Positions 42,101-51,259 of a stretch of 64,000 nt of DNA are shown here, in pieces (position 1 is the stretch's first letter; each line of letters starts with the position of its first letter). The position numbers and the translations under genes are program-made. The DNA comes from Aliishimia ponticola (lineage in GTDB: Bacteria; Pseudomonadota; Alphaproteobacteria; Rhodobacterales; Rhodobacteraceae), in assembly GCF_004803475.1 (NCBI RefSeq), contig NZ_SRKY01000006.1, positions 1 through 64,000 of the forward strand. Reading direction: 5' to 3'. The notes below the pieces were generated by a model. The model was not told the DNA's origin. It saw only the letters and a list, made by a program, of their open reading frames with translations, and made no database searches.

Positions 42101-42750
42101 GCAATGGCCGCCGCGATTTCGGCCATCGTCACGTCATAGGACATCAGCTGCACGGTCGGCACTTCGACGATGACCTGCGGCGCGGCAACGCCCCGGATCG
42201 TGGTGCGCGTCACCCCGGCCTGAAACAGACGCGAGACCAGCTCGTCGGCATAAAGCGCGATCTGATCCGCCGACACCGGGCCAGAGATCACCACATCCGT
42301 AACCCTGTCGCGCCACACACCACGGCTGACAGTGGGCGCGTCGATCTCTTCGGGCAGGGTCGTGACGGCATCCACCGCCGATTCAACGTCATCGGCCGCG
42401 CGGGCCATGTCCCAGCCCGGCTCGAACTCCATCAGGATGGTGGCGCGCCCCTCGGTGGAGGTGCTGGTCGTGCTTTCCACCCCTTCGACCGCCAGCAGCG
42501 CGGGTTCAAGAACCTGCACGATTCCCGCATCCACGTCTTCCGCCCCGGCCCCGTCCCATTCGGCAGAGACCGTCACACTGTCGATCACCACATCGGGGAA
42601 GAACTGCGCACGCATGTTGGGCACGGCAAACAGACCCGCCAGCAGCAGCACAAGCAGCAGCAGGTTCGCCGCCGTTCCGTGACGTGTGAAGTAGGAAAGC
42701 AACCCGCCTGCAGCGCCGGGCAGGTCTCGGATCGGGCGAGTGGCTTTCAT
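39115..42750 (-). CDS. RND efflux transporter permease (AcrB/HAE-like)
   Basis: This 1211-residue inner-membrane pump has the duplicated RND layout, two sets of six helices with two large periplasmic loops. TM4 carries the proton-relay acidic pair in GIVVDDAIVVGEH, and the second half has GMTGIIINDSIVLVTTIDQYREERG. The first periplasmic part begins FPDVVIDSVTVSAEWDGAGAEDVDAGIVQVLEPALLAVEGVES. It is longer than AcrB (about 1050), mainly through extra hydrophobic segments in the first half and at the C-terminus. It follows the adaptor gene after 11 bases with GGAGAT before its ATG. The substrate is unknown. Confidence 0.93.
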   Translation of the reverse strand: MKATRPIRDLPGAAGGLLSYFTRHGTAANLLLLVLLLAGLFAVPNMRAQFFPDVVIDSVTVSAEWDGAGAEDVDAGIVQVLEPALLAVEGVESTTSTSTEGRATILMEFEPGWDMARAADDVESAVDAVTTLPEEIDAPTVSRGVWRDRVTDVVISGPVSADQIALYADELVSRLFQAGVTRTTIRGVAAPQVIVEVPTVQLMSYDVTMAEIAAAIAAEVDANPAGDVTGANARVRTGSAKRSVDEIAGIVLRTRADGSTVTIGDVATIRSEGAARERSYFVGANAAISLRVDRAQNGDAIEMQHRVEDVVAELQATMPQGVTAQLIRTRAEAISGRLDILVDNGLMGLVLVVALLFLFLNARTAFWVAAGIPVAMLAAVALMYVAGLTINMISLFGLIITLGIVVDDAIVVGEHADARAQRYKEDPVTASERAAQRMAMPVFAATITTVIAFFGLTFVEGRFGDLIKDIPFTVIAVLAASLIECFLILPNHMSHALRTEVPKPSRTRIGMALLSVAGVVGAFTLAGWYLLHGSTWDGILGAVPAVLGAWAIVAAVFMILPRPRKLAVLDAMGREGIDLPSHVVNGGFVWVRERLFRPLMAGVIWARYVVLAGVFLVLASQVTLFIDQKVQWRFFNAPERGSVTGNFVMAEGAVRADSIAMMRELQRATEELANEYGERYGRNPVDFVLAEVGGNAGRGLAGTDTKDADQLGGISIELIDADLRPYSSFQFVGELQDRVAQHPLVEQLSFRSWRSGPGGDALDVQFFGSDAEVLKGAAEDLKEALARFPEVSAVEDNLAYDKEELILQLTPQGQALGFTVADLSSMLRNRLAGIEAATYPAGPRSGEIRVELPEGELTADFLQRTQMRSGDGMYVPLADIVSVQSRTGFSTVKRENGLRLISVTGDISEDDPARATEIQALLQDEILPQIAQERQVEWRLSGLSEQESQFLAEAGAGFVMCLVGIYLALAWVFASWTRPVVVMAIIPFGLVGTIYGHYVWEVPLSMFTVVGLIGMTGIIINDSIVLVTTIDQYREERGLFPSIIDGAADRLRPVLLTTLTTVLGLVPLLYEGSRQAQFLKPTVITLVYGLGFGMLLVLLVVPALIALQHDVGQLVRSMRKAAFARRAWGLRALVMGLWVAVLAWGAATMGAVIGLGQLPAGLVQLLPQSVPADAPAVALALFILGAAVLCLVGYAAGALFYAITSNGRRAA

Positions 42751-42761
42751 CGGGGTATCTC

Positions 42762-44216
42762 CTAGCTGCCCATGCGGCTTTCAAGGCGTTCGATCATCTG
42801 CGCCGGCACCTGCGGTTCAGACAAACGCAGCAGCACGCGCGCTTTCACATCGTCGGGCATACGTTGGTTCGCCTCGACGAACGCGACCAGCTTGGCGCGC
42901 CTCTCTTCGGTCAGTTCAACCATGTCGGGGGCGTCGGGGGTCTGCGCCTCGCCCTCCAGCGGGCGCACCGCGATACCGGGGCCAAGCAAAGGCGTGCGCG
43001 TCGTCACGATCCGGCGCCCCGCAAGCTCTGGCCCGCGCAGAAGCACGTCATTGCCTTGGCGGCGGACTAGCTGGGCATCCAGCGCCTCAAGCCGGTTGTC
43101 GTCATTGACCGCAAGCACAGTCCCGGAACCGTCAAAGGCAGAGGCCGGCAAGCGCACCACCCGGTCGATCGGCGGCTCTTCCACGGAAACGGTCACGAAA
43201 TCGCCGGGCTTGAACCCGCGCGCGCCGTCCAGCGCCGCAAAGACCAGCCGCCCGGATTCCGCTTCGCCCACGGCGGCACTGTCGCGCAGCACACGACCTG
43301 TTGCGACCAGGTCCACCCCGGCCACGTCAAGCCGCGCCTTGATCGGCAGGTTCGGCAAGCGCCCATCGTCATCAAGCAGCCGGACATATTGCGCCGTGGA
43401 CAGCCGGAAAGAGACTTCCAGCGCGGCAGGGTCGATCAGCGTGGCCAGCTGTTCGTTGTCCGAAACAAGGCGCCCAAGGGTCAGGGAGACGCCGCTGAGG
43501 CTGCCTGCGAAGGGCGCCGTCACGATCGTGTCCACAACTCGCCGTTCGGCGTCTTGCAGAATAAGTTGGGAGCGTTTGAGCCGCGTTGCAGATTGCGCGA
43601 TCCGCGCCTGCGATTGCGTGACCGCCTGACGGCTGGCCAAAACCATCTGGCGCGCGGCGGAATCCGCAAGCTCTGCCGTTTCCACGGCGGCAGCGGTGCC
43701 AACCCCGCGTGCGGCCAAATCCTGTTGACGTTGCAGAGCGCGTGTCCGCAGTTCCGCTTGTTCGAGGGCCGCGGCCAATTCGTCCTTGGCCAGCAGCAGC
43801 GCCGCTTCGGCATCGCGCACTTCAGCTTCGGCATCCGACAAATCGGCGGCCACAGCATCACGCGCCGATTCCGCATCGCTGGGATCGAGCCGCAGCAGCA
43901 CTTCGCCCTCGGACACCACGCCGCCCTCGGCAAAGCTGTCCGACATTTCGACGATGCGGCCCGAAGCGGCTGCCCGCAGTTCAAGCGTGCGTTTCGCGCG
44001 CACCTCGCCAAAGGCTTCGAGAACCGGCGTTTCGCGGCCCGGCACCGCGGTCTGCACCGCCACGGCAAAGACTCGCTCCCGCTGCGCGGGGGCCCGATCT
44101 TCCGAGGCCATCCGCGCCAAGACCGCGCCGCGCACCATATTGGCCGCATAGCCCAAAAGACCAAGAGTCATCGCCGCCAGAAATAGCCCCATCACCGATT
44201 GGCGCAAGAATCGCAT
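42762..44216 (-). CDS. RND efflux periplasmic adaptor (membrane fusion protein)
   Basis: This 484-residue protein has an N-terminal anchor (MGLFLAAMTLGLLGYAANMV). A lipoyl-type half follows: EVRAKRTLELRAAASGRIVEMSDSFAEGGVVSEGEVLLRLDP. A long coiled coil covers about residues 115-220, rich in Ala, Glu and Arg, and then the second lipoyl half has VTAPFAGSLSGVSLTLGRLVSDNEQLATLID. It joins the downstream pump to an outer-membrane channel that is not in this window. It is first in the two-gene operon. Confidence 0.92.
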   Translation of the reverse strand: MRFLRQSVMGLFLAAMTLGLLGYAANMVRGAVLARMASEDRAPAQRERVFAVAVQTAVPGRETPVLEAFGEVRAKRTLELRAAASGRIVEMSDSFAEGGVVSEGEVLLRLDPSDAESARDAVAADLSDAEAEVRDAEAALLLAKDELAAALEQAELRTRALQRQQDLAARGVGTAAAVETAELADSAARQMVLASRQAVTQSQARIAQSATRLKRSQLILQDAERRVVDTIVTAPFAGSLSGVSLTLGRLVSDNEQLATLIDPAALEVSFRLSTAQYVRLLDDDGRLPNLPIKARLDVAGVDLVATGRVLRDSAAVGEAESGRLVFAALDGARGFKPGDFVTVSVEEPPIDRVVRLPASAFDGSGTVLAVNDDNRLEALDAQLVRRQGNDVLLRGPELAGRRIVTTRTPLLGPGIAVRPLEGEAQTPDAPDMVELTEERRAKLVAFVEANQRMPDDVKARVLLRLSEPQVPAQMIERLESRMGS

Positions 44217-44330
44217 ACGTCATGCCCTTTCGACGGAAATCGCGTAGACTAAAGATAAACTCTTTGCCGGATTTTCCAAATGCTTAGAGGATTGAACGGA
44301 CCAGCCGCGTATTTCCGTCGCACCGATCGA

Positions 44331-44873
44331 TCATTTTCTGCGCTGATGCTCGTCAAGACGCGGCATGATCTCAACGAAGTTGCAGGGTCGGTGGCGGTAA
44401 TCCAATTGATATTGCAGGATTTCATCCCACGCATCCTTGCAGGCACCGGGGCTGCCCGGCAGTGCAAAAAGATAGGTTCCCCCCGCGACCCCCGCCGTCG
44501 CGCGGCTTTGTACGGCAGAGGTTCCGATCTTCTGCATTGACACGATCGTGAAGACCGTCCCGAAGGCGTCGATCTCTTTTTCATAGACGTCGCGATGGGC
44601 TTCGACCGTCACATCGCGCCCGGTCAGCCCTGTCCCGCCGGTCGAAATCACGACATCCACATCCGCGTCCGCGATCCAGTCCCGCAGTTGGGCTGCGATG
44701 GCGTCGCGCTCATCGCGGATGATGGCGCGGGCGGCAAGACGGTGGCCTGCCGCCTCGATCCGGGCCACCAGCGTATCGCCAGAGCGGTCATCCCCGGCGC
44801 TGCGCGTGTCGCTGACGGTCAGCACCGCGATCCGCACCGGGATGAAAGTCTTGCTGTCGTCGATGCGGCTCAT
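44331..44873 (-). CDS. moaB: Molybdenum cofactor biosynthesis protein B
   Basis: This 180-residue cytoplasmic protein of the MogA/MoaB fold has IAVLTVSDTRSAGDDRSGDTLVARIEAAGH, then the signature VVISTGGTGLTGRDVT and a late FALPGSPGACKDAWDEI. It adenylates molybdopterin before molybdate insertion. The ATG at 44873 overlaps the uracil-DNA glycosylase stop (ATGA). It lies 15 kb away from the other cofactor genes of the window. Confidence 0.9.
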   Translation of the reverse strand: MSRIDDSKTFIPVRIAVLTVSDTRSAGDDRSGDTLVARIEAAGHRLAARAIIRDERDAIAAQLRDWIADADVDVVISTGGTGLTGRDVTVEAHRDVYEKEIDAFGTVFTIVSMQKIGTSAVQSRATAGVAGGTYLFALPGSPGACKDAWDEILQYQLDYRHRPCNFVEIMPRLDEHQRRK

Positions 44874-45646
44874 GTTTTCTCCAGTTTTGCGCGGATTTGC
44901 AGAAGGTCCGCCCATGCCTCGCGCTTGGCGGAGGGCGTGCGCAGCAGATAGGCCGGGTGGAACATCGGCATTGCCGGCAGGCCCTGAACCTCTTCCCAAT
45001 TGCCGCGCAAGCGGGTGATCCCACGCCGCCCAAGCAAGGCCTGGCACGAGATATTTCCCATCACGATCAACAGCTTCGGCGCGGCCAGTTCGATATGGCG
45101 CTGCAAGAACGGCTGCATCATGGCGATCTCGTCCGGCCTTGGGTCACGGTTCTGTGGGGGACGCCATGGCAGCACGTTGGTGATATAGACATCGCGGGCG
45201 CGGTCCCGCGCGATGGCTGCCAGCATCCGGTCAAGAAGTTGCCCGGCCCGGCCCACGAAGGGTTTGCCCTGCCGGTCCTCGTCGCGGCCCGGCGCTTCGC
45301 CCACAATCATCAGCGGCGCGCCTGCCACCCCATCCGAGAAGACAAGGTTGCGCGCCCCGTGACGCAGATCGCAATGGGGGAAATCGGCCAAAGCCTGACG
45401 CAGCGCGGCCAGATCCGCAGCGCCTTGCGCGGCTTTGCGGGCTTCGACCACGGGATCGGGCTCTGCCGGTTTGAGGGCCGGTGTGGCCGCGGCATCCGCT
45501 GCTGCGGCGCCTGCTGTCGCTGGCTTTGCCGGTTTCGCGGCCAGCGCATAGCGATCGACCGGCGCGTCCAGCACCGCTTCGGTCGCCCCAAGCTCCACCT
45601 GCCAAGCCAGCGCCGCGAGGGCACTGTAATATTCCACCGAATCCAT
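44870..45646 (-). CDS. Uracil-DNA glycosylase, type-4 family
   Basis: This 258-residue base-excision repair enzyme has motif A as [31 protein letters not shown] and motif B around MFHPAYLLR, with [17 protein letters not shown] between, the type-4 pattern. The N-terminal 80 residues include a linker rich in Ala, Pro and Lys. Type-4 enzymes usually hold a 4Fe-4S cluster through four Cys; only some of these are visible here (HCDLRHGA and NISCQALL), so the cluster may be altered. The start at 45646 ([13 protein letters not shown]) fits the family. Confidence 0.88.
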   Translation of the reverse strand: MDSVEYYSALAALAWQVELGATEAVLDAPVDRYALAAKPAKPATAGAAAADAAATPALKPAEPDPVVEARKAAQGAADLAALRQALADFPHCDLRHGARNLVFSDGVAGAPLMIVGEAPGRDEDRQGKPFVGRAGQLLDRMLAAIARDRARDVYITNVLPWRPPQNRDPRPDEIAMMQPFLQRHIELAAPKLLIVMGNISCQALLGRRGITRLRGNWEEVQGLPAMPMFHPAYLLRTPSAKREAWADLLQIRAKLEKT

Positions 45647-45788
45647 GCTGGGCAATCTAGCGCCCTCTGCGCTGGTGCAACATACCCGATCGCAGCTCGC
45701 CCCGTTCCGGCACACGGTTTTGCCGCTGGCACCCGCTTGCCCCTGCGAGGCCGCGCTTTATACTGATACCGTTCATTGCGGAGGCCCC

Positions 45789-46730
45789 ATGAGTTTCAGA
45801 CATCGTCATCTTCTGGGGATCGAACCGCTGGCCCCGACAGATATTTCCGCCATTCTCGACCGCGCCGAAACCTATGTGGACCTGTCACGCTCTGACAGCA
45901 AGCATTCCGACCTGCTGGCCGGGATGACGCAGATCAACATGTTCTTCGAAAACTCCACCCGCACGCAGGCCAGTTTCGAACTGGCGGGCAAGCGGCTGGG
46001 GGCGGATGTGATGAACATGGCGATGCAGGCCTCGTCGATCAAAAAGGGCGAAACCCTGATCGACACGGCGCTGACACTGAACGCGATGCAGCCGGACCTT
46101 CTGGTTGTGCGCCACCCCAATTCCGGGGCGGTCGACCTGCTGGCGCAGAAAGTCCATTGCGCCGTGCTCAACGCTGGCGACGGGCGGCACGAACATCCGA
46201 CGCAAGCGCTGCTGGATGCGCTGACGATCCGCCGCGCCAAGGGGCGTCTGCACCGGCTGTCCATCGCGATTTGCGGCGACATTGCCCATAGCCGCGTGGC
46301 GCGATCCAATATCCTTGCGCTGACCAAGATGGAAAACCGCGTGCGCCTGATCGGCCCGCCGACGCTGCTGCCTGCCGGAATTGGCGAGTTCGGCGTCGAG
46401 GTGTTCCATGACATGCATGAAGGGCTTGAGGACGTGGACGTGGTGATGATGCTGCGCCTGCAACGCGAACGGATGGATGGCGGCTTCATCCCGTCAGAGC
46501 GTGAATATTACCACCGCTATGGGCTGGATGCCGACAAGCTGTCCCGCGCCAAAAGCGATGCCATCGTGATGCATCCCGGCCCGATGAACCGCGGCGTCGA
46601 GATCGACGGGACGCTGGCCGACGACATCAACCGGTCGGTCATTCAGGATCAGGTCGAAATGGGCGTCGCCGTGCGCATGGCCGCGATGGACCTTCTGGCC
46701 CATAATCTGAGGGAGCGGCGCGCGGCATGA
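45789..46730 (+). CDS. pyrB: Aspartate carbamoyltransferase catalytic subunit
   Basis: This 313-residue enzyme joins carbamoyl phosphate and aspartate in the second step of pyrimidine synthesis. The carbamoyl-phosphate site [20 protein letters not shown] (about residues 53-72) and [12 protein letters not shown] are complete, and [12 protein letters not shown] is the typical late motif. GGAGG precedes the ATG at 45789. It is first in a four-gene cluster with a small membrane protein, a dihydroorotase homologue and plsY. No pyrI-type regulatory subunit is present, which fits a class A enzyme assembled with a dihydroorotase-like partner. Confidence 0.95.
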   Translation: MSFRHRHLLGIEPLAPTDISAILDRAETYVDLSRSDSKHSDLLAGMTQINMFFENSTRTQASFELAGKRLGADVMNMAMQASSIKKGETLIDTALTLNAMQPDLLVVRHPNSGAVDLLAQKVHCAVLNAGDGRHEHPTQALLDALTIRRAKGRLHRLSIAICGDIAHSRVARSNILALTKMENRVRLIGPPTLLPAGIGEFGVEVFHDMHEGLEDVDVVMMLRLQRERMDGGFIPSEREYYHRYGLDADKLSRAKSDAIVMHPGPMNRGVEIDGTLADDINRSVIQDQVEMGVAVRMAAMDLLAHNLRERRAA

Positions 46731-47275
46731 GTCTTGATGTCAAACAGAACGAATTTGGCGTGATCCGGGTATTCGCGCTGTCGCTTCCGGCGGCAGAGGC
46801 GAAAACCCTTCGTGATGACGGCCCCGAACCGGACACCGCCGCCGAGCGGCGCGCGCAGTTGCTGGGCGTGCGCGATCTGAACCCCGCCTATGTCGAAGTC
46901 TTCCCGGTCAGCGATCTCGAAGAGTTGGGGCTTGCGGGCTATCTGGTTGAGGGCAATGGCGTCGACCCCGAAGAGCTGGCCCCGCATCGCGCCCGTCTGG
47001 CGGCTTTGGACGGCTGGGTGATGATCGTCTATTCACAGGCTTTCGGCGATCAGGCCGTGACGCTGCGCCCCGCGCCCGAAGCAACACTGATCGCGACGCT
47101 GCACCAACCCGGCACCGATTGGCGTAACAGCCAGCCCTTGGAAAGCCGCGCGGCAACGACACTTGCGCCCGGCAAGCCCGCCCCCTCCGATGCCGCCATG
47201 TCGGGACGGATCGCGATGGCCGCGCTTCTGGTGATCTTTTTGCTGACCGCCCTGATGATCTGGGTCGCGACCTGA
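46727..47275 (+). CDS. Hypothetical membrane-anchored protein between pyrB and pyrC
   Basis: This 182-residue protein overlaps the pyrB stop by four bases (ATGA), so it is translated with pyrB. The first 150 residues are soluble, with [53 protein letters not shown]. It ends with a single C-terminal membrane helix ([21 protein letters not shown]), a tail-anchor-like layout with the bulk in the cytoplasm. I do not recognise a named domain. The location suggests a link to pyrimidine synthesis or membrane placement of that complex, but that is inference. Confidence 0.8.
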   Translation: MSLDVKQNEFGVIRVFALSLPAAEAKTLRDDGPEPDTAAERRAQLLGVRDLNPAYVEVFPVSDLEELGLAGYLVEGNGVDPEELAPHRARLAALDGWVMIVYSQAFGDQAVTLRPAPEATLIATLHQPGTDWRNSQPLESRAATTLAPGKPAPSDAAMSGRIAMAALLVIFLLTALMIWVAT

Positions 47276-47384
47276 TCGCGTATCGCCGCCGGGCCCTGCG
47301 CCCTCCCCTTGCTCGGGCCGTTTACTCTAGACATCTTGCGCCCCATCCATGACAACCCTTTCGCAGCAACGCAGCGGGACTTTT

Positions 47385-48647
47385 ATGACGACGCTCCATT
47401 TCACGAATGCCCGCCTGATCGATCCGGAACAGGGAACCGATACTGTTGGCGAGCTTTGGGTGTCGGAGGGGCGCATCTGCGCGCCGGGCACCGCAGACAA
47501 GCAGATCGACTGCCGGGGAAAGTGCCTCGCGCCGGGGATCGTAGATATCGGTGTGAAAGTCTGCGAGCCGGGGGACCGGCACAAGGAAAGCTATGCATCG
47601 GCGGGCCGCGCGGCGGCGGCAGGCGGGGTCACGACCATGGTGACACGCCCCGACACCAACCCGCCGATTGACACACCCGAAACGCTGGAATTCGTCACGC
47701 GGCGGGCGCAGGCCGATAGCGTTGTGCATGTGCTGCCCATGGCGGCGCTGACCAAGGGCCGCGCGGGCACCGAGATGACAGAGATCGGCTTCCTGATGGA
47801 TGCCGGCGCGGTGGCCTTCACCGATTGCGACCACGTCGTGACCGACACCAAGGTTCTGTCTCGGGCGCTGACCTATGCAAAATCCTGCGGCGCGCTGGTC
47901 ATCGGCCATATCCAAGAGCCGGGCCTGTCCAAAGGCGCCTGCGCCAGTTCCGGCAAATTCGCCAGCCTGCGCGGCTTGCCCGCTGTCTCCCCCATGGCAG
48001 AGCGGATGGGCCTCGACCGGGATATCGCGCTACTGGAGATGACCGGCGCGCGCTATCACGTGGACCAGATCACGACGGCCCGCGCCCTGCCCGCGCTGGA
48101 ACGCGCCAAGGGCAACGGGATCGACATCACTGCAGGTACGTCGATCCATCACCTGACGCTGAACGCCTTCGACGTGGCCGATTATCGGACCTTCTTCAAA
48201 CTGAAGCCGCCGCTGCGGGACGAGGATGACCGCCTTGCCGTGGTGGAGGCCGTCGCCAGCGGGCTGATCGACGTGATTTCGTCGATGCACACTCCGCAGG
48301 ACGAGGAAAGCAAGCGCCTGCCCTTCGAAGAAGCCGCCGCCGGGGCCGTCGCGCTGGAAACGCTGCTGCCTGCGGCGATGCGCCTTGTGCATGGCGGCTA
48401 CATGGATTTGCCGACATTGTGGCGGGCGCTGTCCGTCAACCCGGCGCGGCGGCTGGGGCTGGACACCGGACGGCTGACCGAGGGCGCGCCTGCCGATCTT
48501 GTCCTGTTCGATCCGGACGCGCCGTTTCAACTGAACCGGTTCAATCTGCAATCAAAGTCCAAGAACACGCCTTTCGATGACGCACGCATGCAGGGCAAGG
48601 TTCTGGGAACTTGGGTCTCCGGGGCCCGCGTCTTTGGAGATACCTAA
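47385..48647 (+). CDS. pyrC: Dihydroorotase-like protein lacking metal ligands (PyrC')
   Basis: This 420-residue amidohydrolase-fold protein aligns with dihydroorotase throughout: LAPGIVDI, GKFASLRG, HHLTLNAFD and NPARRLGLDTGRL. The H-x-H after strand one (D-x-H-V-H-x-R-x-P-G in active enzymes) is replaced in DIGVKVCEPGDRHKES, and the late Asp of the T-D-H-A-P-H motif is replaced in ISSMHTPQDEE. The protein is thus predicted not to bind the zinc pair, like the inactive PyrC' that holds class A aspartate carbamoyltransferase together. A true dihydroorotase should be encoded elsewhere. An in-frame ATG at 47349 is possible; 47385 matches the family start. Confidence 0.88.
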   Translation: MTTLHFTNARLIDPEQGTDTVGELWVSEGRICAPGTADKQIDCRGKCLAPGIVDIGVKVCEPGDRHKESYASAGRAAAAGGVTTMVTRPDTNPPIDTPETLEFVTRRAQADSVVHVLPMAALTKGRAGTEMTEIGFLMDAGAVAFTDCDHVVTDTKVLSRALTYAKSCGALVIGHIQEPGLSKGACASSGKFASLRGLPAVSPMAERMGLDRDIALLEMTGARYHVDQITTARALPALERAKGNGIDITAGTSIHHLTLNAFDVADYRTFFKLKPPLRDEDDRLAVVEAVASGLIDVISSMHTPQDEESKRLPFEEAAAGAVALETLLPAAMRLVHGGYMDLPTLWRALSVNPARRLGLDTGRLTEGAPADLVLFDPDAPFQLNRFNLQSKSKNTPFDDARMQGKVLGTWVSGARVFGDT

Positions 48648-49255
48648 TGCCCCCTATTGAAAGCAGCATCGCGGTTCTGATGCTTTGGACGGTCATCGGA
48701 TACCTTTTGGGGTCGATCCCCTTTGGCATGGTGCTGGCCAAGTCAATGAACCTTGGCAATCTGCGCGATATCGGTTCGGGTTCAATTGGGGCGACGAATG
48801 TGCTGCGCACCGGATCGAAGAAGGCCGCAGCGCTGACCCTTGTGCTGGACGCGCTGAAAGGGGCCGTCGCCGTGCTGCTTGCACGTAGTGTCGCCGGTGA
48901 AGATGCGGCGCAATTGGCCGGTTTGGCGGCGATGATCGGGCATTGCTATCCGGTCTGGCTGAAATTCAATGGCGGCAAAGGTGTTGCGACCTTTCTTGGC
49001 CTCGCCCTTGCGCTAAGCCTGCCTGTCGGCATCGGGTGCTGCCTTGCGTGGCTTGCAGGCGCGGCGCTATTCCGCATCTCGTCGATGGCGTCGCTGATCA
49101 GCGCGGCGGCCTCCACCTTCCTTGTGGTTCTGCTGGACACCGGCCCGTTCTTTGCGCTTTTTGCCGTGCTGACCCTGCTGATCTTCTGGCGGCATCGCAG
49201 CAATATCTCCCGCCTGAAAGCCGGCACCGAACCCAAGATCGGCCAAAAGACCTGA
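48647..49255 (+). CDS. plsY: Glycerol-3-phosphate acyltransferase PlsY
   Basis: This 202-residue inner-membrane enzyme uses acyl phosphate to make lysophosphatidate. Its conserved motifs are LLGSIPFGMVLAK, DIGSGSIGATNVLRTGSKKAAALTLVLDALKGAVAVLLA and GHCYPVWLKFNGGKGVAT. About five hydrophobic segments are visible. The ATG shares its first base with the TAA stop of the dihydroorotase-like gene. It ends the pyr cluster. Confidence 0.95.
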   Translation: MPPIESSIAVLMLWTVIGYLLGSIPFGMVLAKSMNLGNLRDIGSGSIGATNVLRTGSKKAAALTLVLDALKGAVAVLLARSVAGEDAAQLAGLAAMIGHCYPVWLKFNGGKGVATFLGLALALSLPVGIGCCLAWLAGAALFRISSMASLISAAASTFLVVLLDTGPFFALFAVLTLLIFWRHRSNISRLKAGTEPKIGQKT

Positions 49256-49292
49256 CCGCCAAGGGCGCGCGCCTTCGGCCCGCCCGGCCCGG

Positions 49293-50279
49293 TTACTCTG
49301 CCGGTTGAGGCAGGATCGCATCGCTCGGCAAGGAACGGCCCGCGATGGCGCAGCGCACCATTCCGCCGTTCAGCGCGCGCAAGTTCTGCGGCGTGGTCCG
49401 ACAGCTCTCCTGCACTTCGCGGCATCGCGGCGCGAAAAGACACCCGGCCTGCCGTGCGAAAGGGTCCGCCGGGGCCGCGCCGATCAGTTGCTCCGGCATA
49501 CCAGTTTCCGGGTCCGGCAACAGCGTCGCCGCCAAAAGCGCCTTGGTATAGGGGTGCTGCGCCGCATCGAACAGCGCGTCAGTCGGTGCTTCTTCGACCT
49601 TTTGACCAAGATACATCACCGCCACGCGGTCCGCCAAATGTTCGACCACTGCAAGATTGTGACTGACGAAAACCATTGTCAGCCCCAGCTCTTTCTTGAG
49701 CGACAACAACAGGTTGATGATCTGCGCCTGCACCGACACATCGAGTGCCGAGGTCGGCTCGTCGCAGATCAGGACGCGCGGCTTCAGGATCAACGCGCGG
49801 GCGATGGCGACGCGTTGGCGCTGACCGCCCGAAAGCTCTCCGGGATAGGCATCGGCCAGCCGTGAGGGCAGACCGACAAGGTCCAGCATCCGCTTCACTT
49901 CAGCCTGCTCGTCAGTGCCGCCATGCAGGCGCAGGGGCTGCGCGATCAGTGTTTCGATCCGTTTGACCGGGTTGAGCGAAGCATTGGGGTTCTGAAACAC
50001 CGGCTGGATCAGGCGCACCCGCTCTGCGACCGGCATCGTGCCGATCTTTTGCCCGGCGATTTCGACCTCGCCCTGATCGGGCTGTAGCAGCCCCAGCATG
50101 ATGCTGACCGCCGTACTTTTGCCGCAACCGGACTCGCCCACAAGGCCCAAGGTTTCGCCTTCGGCCACCTCAAGCGACAGATCATTGACCGCCAGCAGAT
50201 CTTCGGCCGGGGCAAACAGCCCGCGCCGCAGCCGATAGGCTTTGCGGATACCGGACATGCGGATCATCGGGGGGGTCAT
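49293..50279 (-). CDS. Dipeptide/oligopeptide ABC transporter ATP-binding protein (DppF-like)
   Basis: This 328-residue ATPase has Walker A GESGCGKS (about residues 47-54), signature LSGGQRQRVAIARAL, Walker B VLICDEPTSALDVS and VSHNLAVVEHLADRVAVMYLGQKVE. The C-terminal oligopeptide-type extension AGCLFAPRCREVQESCRTT with paired Cys is present. The ATG overlaps the stop of the other ATPase gene (ATGA). It is last of the ridA-rraA-SBP-dppBCDF operon and convergent with plsY. Confidence 0.93.
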   Translation of the reverse strand: MTPPMIRMSGIRKAYRLRRGLFAPAEDLLAVNDLSLEVAEGETLGLVGESGCGKSTAVSIMLGLLQPDQGEVEIAGQKIGTMPVAERVRLIQPVFQNPNASLNPVKRIETLIAQPLRLHGGTDEQAEVKRMLDLVGLPSRLADAYPGELSGGQRQRVAIARALILKPRVLICDEPTSALDVSVQAQIINLLLSLKKELGLTMVFVSHNLAVVEHLADRVAVMYLGQKVEEAPTDALFDAAQHPYTKALLAATLLPDPETGMPEQLIGAAPADPFARQAGCLFAPRCREVQESCRTTPQNLRALNGGMVRCAIAGRSLPSDAILPQPAE

Positions 50280-51259
50280 GCGGCCACCTCTGCGGCTTTG
50301 TAACACTCGACGAAGCGGCCCGGCGCAGGGCTGTGTCGCGGAACCGGGTCCTGGCTGCATTCTGCCCCGGCAAGGGCGCACCGGTCACGAAAGGCGCAGC
50401 CCGTCATGGTGCCGATCAGCCCCGGCACACGGCCCGGAATGGCGGGCAAGGCGCTGCCGCGCGGGGTCAGGCCCGGCACCGGGATCGCGGCCAGAAGCCC
50501 TTGGGTATAAGGATGCTGCGGCGCGCGAAACAGGTCCTTGACTGGCGCGCGCTCGGCGATGCGGCCTGCATACATGACCGCCACTTCGGTGGCGATGGCT
50601 GCGACGACGCCAAGATCATGGGTGATCAGCAGCAGCGACAGACCAAGGTCGGCCTGCAACTCGCCCAATAGCGCCAAGATCTGCGCCTGGATGGTGACAT
50701 CAAGCGCCGTCGTCGGCTCATCCGCGATCAGAAGCTTGGGCCGCCCCATCAGCGCCGAAGCGATCATGATGCGTTGGCGTTGCCCGCCGGAAAACCCGTG
50801 CGGGTATTGTGTCAGCCGTGCTGCCGGATTGGCGATCCCGACTCGGTCGAGCATTTCGATGGCGCGCGCGTCCGCCTCCTTGCGGCTCAGTTTCTCGGCG
50901 CGCATGACGCCTTCGGTCAGTTGCCGCCCAATCGTCAGGGTCGGGTTCAGCGCGCTGGTCGGGTCCTGAAAGATCATCGCCACATCGCGTCCGCGCATCT
51001 TCGCCAGTTTTGCATCGGTCTTGGCGGTCAGGTCCTGGCCTGCCATCTCGAACCGGTCTGCCGTCACCTTGGCATAGCGGGGTAACAGCCCCATGAGAGC
51101 CGTCGCCGTCAGCGATTTGCCGCACCCGGACTCGCCCACAAGGCACAGCGTTTCGCCCTTGGCAATCGACAGGTCCACGCCCCGTACCGCGTTCAGCGTA
51201 CCGCGTTCAGTCGGCAGCGCGACCTTGAGGTTACGGATATCCAGCATCTTGTCGGTCAT
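50276..51259 (-). CDS. Dipeptide/oligopeptide ABC transporter ATP-binding protein (DppD-like)
   Basis: This 327-residue ATPase has Walker A GESGCGKS near residue 40, the Q-loop IFQDPTSALNPTLTIGRQL, signature FSGGQRQRIMIASAL, Walker B LLIADEPTTALDVT and LITHDLGVVAAIATEVAVMYAGRI. The C-terminal GCAFRDRCALAGAECSQDP is the Cys-rich end seen in DppD. Its ATG at 51259 overlaps the DppC-like stop (ATGA). It forms a heterodimer with the DppF-like partner. Confidence 0.93.
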   Translation of the reverse strand: MTDKMLDIRNLKVALPTERGTLNAVRGVDLSIAKGETLCLVGESGCGKSLTATALMGLLPRYAKVTADRFEMAGQDLTAKTDAKLAKMRGRDVAMIFQDPTSALNPTLTIGRQLTEGVMRAEKLSRKEADARAIEMLDRVGIANPAARLTQYPHGFSGGQRQRIMIASALMGRPKLLIADEPTTALDVTIQAQILALLGELQADLGLSLLLITHDLGVVAAIATEVAVMYAGRIAERAPVKDLFRAPQHPYTQGLLAAIPVPGLTPRGSALPAIPGRVPGLIGTMTGCAFRDRCALAGAECSQDPVPRHSPAPGRFVECYKAAEVAA

